From Bacillota bacterium (GTDB taxonomy: Bacteria; Bacillota; Clostridia; Peptostreptococcales; Anaerovoracaceae), in the NCBI GenBank assembly GCA_017936025.1, contig JAGBGL010000068.1, positions 1 to 6,904 of the forward strand: DNA of 6,904 nucleotides. Reading direction: 5' to 3'. Positions 5,218 through 6,904 of this stretch are shown piece by piece (position 1 is the first letter of the stretch; every line of letters begins with the position of its first letter). The notes under the pieces are model-generated. The model ran no database searches. It was not told where the DNA came from and was given only the letters and a program-made list of their open reading frames with translations. The position numbers and the translations under genes were made by a program.

Positions 5218-6561
5218 TTAGGAACTCCATCCTGCAAACTCTGCGAGTTTTTCGTCCGGAACTTTTCCATTAACAACATCTTCTATAGCTTTATCCAGTA
5301 CAGATACTGCAAAATCAACCTGTTCTTTTGTTATAACCAGCGGAGGCGTAAATTCCAGAACATTGGAGTTGATTCCGGAATTGTAGAACAGAAGTCCCAG
5401 TTCATATCCCCTGTAAAGAACCTTTGCTGCCTCATCAGTTGCCGGTTCTTTAGTTTCACGGTCCTTTACAAGTTCAACTCCTATTACAAGGCCTTTGCCT
5501 CTGACATCACTGATTATTTCATGCTTATCCTTCAGCTTTTCCAGCTCGTGAACAAAATAATCCCCAACCTCTTTTGCGTTTTCAACCAGTTTTTCGTCGT
5601 TAATGATCCCGATAGTTTCGAGGGCTGCCGCACACGCTACAGGATTGCCTGCAGTCGTGAAGTAATGCATCCCGATACCGGCGTTCATTATGTCTTTTCT
5701 TCCGACAACTGCACTGATTGGCTGGCCTGACCCCATTGGCTTTGCCATTACCACGATATCCGGCTCGATCCCCCAGTGCTCGAAACCGAACATCTTACCG
5801 GTTCTTCCGAAACCGATTTTAACTTCGTCAATAATAAGTAATATTCCGTATTTTCTGCAAAGCTTTTCAATCCCCTGCATGAAGCCATCTGCCGGAACCA
5901 CATCTCCGCCATCACACTGGATAGCTTCCAGAACGATCGCACCCACCTGATCCGGTGAAGTCACCGCATCAAAGATATAATCTTCGATGTATCTCAGGCA
6001 GAACAGATCACAGCTTTCTTTTTCCTTTTCAAAGGCACATCTGTAGCAATAAGGATACGGGAGCTTTACAACATTTCCGCCGCCGGAAAATCTGCTCTGT
6101 GCAGGATGTCCTGACATTACGTACGAACCCATCGTCTGACCATGATATGAACCCACAAAAGTAAGGATCTTGCTTCTGCCTGTTGCATACGGGATAATTT
6201 TTGCAATGAATTCATTTGCGTCTGATCCGGAATGCCCAAACCATACACTTTTATCGAAATTTCCGGGAACTAACTCTTTCAGCTTTTCTGCCAGCTCTAC
6301 ACTCTTCATGTTAGGTACAGAAATGGTAGTTGCGAAAGATAATGTTTTCATCTGATCTGTAACAGCTTTAGTTACTCTTGGATGACAGTAACCGACATTT
6401 GCAACTCCCCAGCCTGCTGTCAGATCTAAATACTCTTTTCCGTCCGGGTCTCTTAAAACCGCACCCTCTCCGCTTTCTGCAACGAATGGACAGAACCTCA
6501 AACTCATTACTGTGCTCAGTGCATTACCATCTCTTTCGAATAACTCTCTACTTTTACTCAC
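5218..6561 (-). CDS. Class III PLP aminotransferase (or 2-epimerase-type relative)
   Basis: This 447-residue cytosolic fold-type I PLP enzyme belongs to class III aminotransferases (4-aminobutyrate, ornithine and omega-amino acid aminotransferases). Motifs are the phosphate-binding SGSDANE (111-117), YHG (139-141), LEAIQ with Glu212, IIDEVKIGFGRTG with PLP-pyridine Asp245, Lys274 in MAKPMGSGQP (Schiff base) and FTTAGNP (301-307). SGSDAN, FTTAGNPV and the GVELVKDRETKEP block (361-373) strongly recall the isoleucine 2-epimerase branch of this fold, so racemisation or epimerisation is a real alternative to transamination. A four-cysteine cluster (Cys172, 175, 184, 188; CX2CX8CX3C) sits before the Glu212 loop. 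The start is GTG, supported by an AGGAGG RBS (6569-6574) 7 nt upstream. It is the first gene of the four-gene operon and is divergent from the PucR-like regulator. Confidence 0.92.
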   Translation of the reverse strand: MSKSRELFERDGNALSTVMSLRFCPFVAESGEGAVLRDPDGKEYLDLTAGWGVANVGYCHPRVTKAVTDQMKTLSFATTISVPNMKSVELAEKLKELVPGNFDKSVWFGHSGSDANEFIAKIIPYATGRSKILTFVGSYHGQTMGSYVMSGHPAQSRFSGGGNVVKLPYPYCYRCAFEKEKESCDLFCLRYIEDYIFDAVTSPDQVGAIVLEAIQCDGGDVVPADGFMQGIEKLCRKYGILLIIDEVKIGFGRTGKMFGFEHWGIEPDIVVMAKPMGSGQPISAVVGRKDIMNAGIGMHYFTTAGNPVACAAALETIGIINDEKLVENAKEVGDYFVHELEKLKDKHEIISDVRGKGLVIGVELVKDRETKEPATDEAAKVLYRGYELGLLFYNSGINSNVLEFTPPLVITKEQVDFAVSVLDKAIEDVVNGKVPDEKLAEFAGWSS

Positions 6562-6587
6562 TTTCTCTCCTCCTTCCTTAATTTTTT

Positions 6588-6597
6588 CAGTCGACTG
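6588..6597. repeat. Palindrome in the 5' UTR of the operon
   Basis: CAGTCGACTG is a perfect 10-bp palindrome just downstream of the predicted minus-strand start (near 6600), between the -10 box and the RBS of the aminotransferase gene. It could be a roadblock operator or a short RNA hairpin. A palindrome this short can also occur by chance. Confidence 0.35.
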
Positions 6598-6606
6598 TTT
6601 TGTAAG

Positions 6607-6612
6607 ATTATA
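6607..6612 (-). promoter_or_regulatory. -10 box of the catabolic operon promoter
   Basis: On the minus strand there is a perfect TATAAT at 6607-6612, giving a start near 6600 and a leader of about 40 nt. The matching -35 position (6630-6635) reads TTTTCT, a poor fit. A good -10 with a weak -35 suits an activator-dependent promoter, in line with a divergent PucR-like regulator. A TTGACG further upstream (26-nt spacing) is too far to serve as the -35. Confidence 0.6.
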
Positions 6613-6622
6613 CTACAGCACC

Positions 6623-6637
6623 AATTGTCAGAAAACA
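6623..6637. promoter_or_regulatory. CodY-box-like sequence over the operon's -35 region
   Basis: AATTGTCAGAAAACA matches the known CodY consensus AATTTTCWGAAAATT at 12 of 15 positions. It covers the -35 region of the operon promoter, where CodY binding would repress. CodY is the branched-chain amino acid/GTP sensor of Firmicutes and often represses amino acid uptake and catabolism, so the context fits. Whether this organism encodes CodY is not visible here. Confidence 0.45.
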
Positions 6638-6670
6638 ACGTCAATATATACTAATGAAATTTTCTTTTTT

Positions 6671-6700
6671 GTTACATTTTGTATGAATTTGTTGTATACT
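6671..6700 (+). promoter_or_regulatory. Promoter of the PucR-like regulator gene
   Basis: A TATACT -10 box (6695-6700) is preceded at 18 nt by GTTACA (6671-6676), four of six matches to the -35 consensus. Transcription would start near 6707, leaving a very short leader before the AGGAGGT RBS (6710-6716). This promoter and the minus-strand operon promoter lie back to back. Confidence 0.55.
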
Positions 6701-6704
6701 ACAA
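6692..6704. promoter_or_regulatory. Inverted repeat over the regulator's -10 box
   Basis: TTGTA-TAC-TACAA (arms 6692-6696 and 6700-6704) overlaps the -10 box of the regulator promoter. A second small inverted repeat, TACA-TTT-TGTA (6673-6683), lies upstream. The 9-mer TATACTACA of this site (6695-6703) occurs again at 6609-6617 over the -10 box of the divergent operon, so one protein could contact both promoters. Autoregulation is inferred. Confidence 0.4.
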
Positions 6705-6723
6705 AAAACAGGAGGTAACAATT

Positions 6724-6904
6724 ATGCTTACAATCAAAGAATTCCTCGAACTCGATCTTGTTCCCTGGTACAAAAATCTAACTGATGCACCAATACCGAC
6801 TTCGAGACCGATAGAATATGTTTCCGTACACGACCTGCCTCTGGACGACTTTATCCGAAAAAACGAAATGGTCATAAGTATCGCTACACCTTATGTAAAA
6901 GAAG
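6724..6904 (+). CDS. PucR-family transcriptional regulator, N-terminal part (cut by window end)
   Basis: Sixty codons are present before the window ends with the frame open. The protein begins MLTIKEFLELDLVPWYKNL. Residues 28-55 (RPIEYVSVHDLPLDDFIRKNEMVISIA) resemble the N-terminal domain of PucR-type regulators, where a motif of the form RxVxWVHVSELPDPxxxLxGGELVLTTG is usual. Full PucR proteins have this sensory domain, often a GGDEF-like middle part and a C-terminal helix-turn-helix, none of which is visible here. The ATG has a strong AGGAGGT RBS (6710-6716) 7 nt upstream. The gene is divergent from the aminotransferase operon with 162 bp between start codons, the classic layout of a local regulator, often an activator, of purine or amino acid catabolism genes. 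No inducer can be inferred. Confidence 0.75.
   Translation, partial: MLTIKEFLELDLVPWYKNLTDAPIPTSRPIEYVSVHDLPLDDFIRKNEMVISIATPYVKE

Overview
The window looks like chromosomal DNA from a low-to-mid GC Gram-positive anaerobe, probably a member of the Clostridia. The S9 and L13 proteins are of Firmicutes type, ribosome binding sites are strong (AGGAGG-like), promoters fit the housekeeping sigma factor, and the metabolic genes are those of an amino-acid-using anaerobe. The genus cannot be fixed from sequence alone. No phage, insertion sequence, tRNA, rRNA or CRISPR array was found.

Layout. The left end (1-56) carries a minus-strand promoter and RBS for a gene that starts just outside the window. 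Next is the minus-strand ribosomal protein pair rplM-rpsI (1018 to 182), closed by a hairpin terminator at 84-123. Upstream of rplM is a leader of about 260 nt full of hairpins, with a near-duplicated element next to the gene, driven by a near-consensus promoter at 1284-1312. From 1313 to 1700 there is no protein gene. Instead a near-consensus plus-strand promoter (1438-1466), with a perfect 16-bp palindrome over its -10 box, precedes about 200 nt of foldable non-coding sequence that ends at a strong hairpin terminator (1647-1680). This is a candidate independent small RNA gene that I could not assign to a known family.

From 6561 down to 1701 lies a compact four-gene minus-strand operon. In transcription order it encodes a class III PLP aminotransferase (or 2-epimerase-type enzyme), an APC-family amino acid permease, a metal-dependent cyclase/kynurenine-formamidase-like hydrolase, and an Orn/Lys/Arg decarboxylase. 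Gaps are 25, 74 and 19 nt. Divergent from it, at 6724, starts a gene whose first 60 codons look like the N-terminal domain of PucR-type regulators. The 162-bp divergent region holds both promoters, a CodY-box-like sequence and short repeated motifs over both -10 boxes.

How the parts may work together: the permease would import an amino acid or amine, the two PLP enzymes would transaminate or epimerise and decarboxylate it or related compounds, and the hydrolase would open an amide, formamide or lactam intermediate. The PucR-like protein (and possibly CodY) would control expression. The substrate is not readable from the sequence. The least explained parts are the plus-strand RNA gene, the rplM leader and the identity of this four-enzyme pathway.
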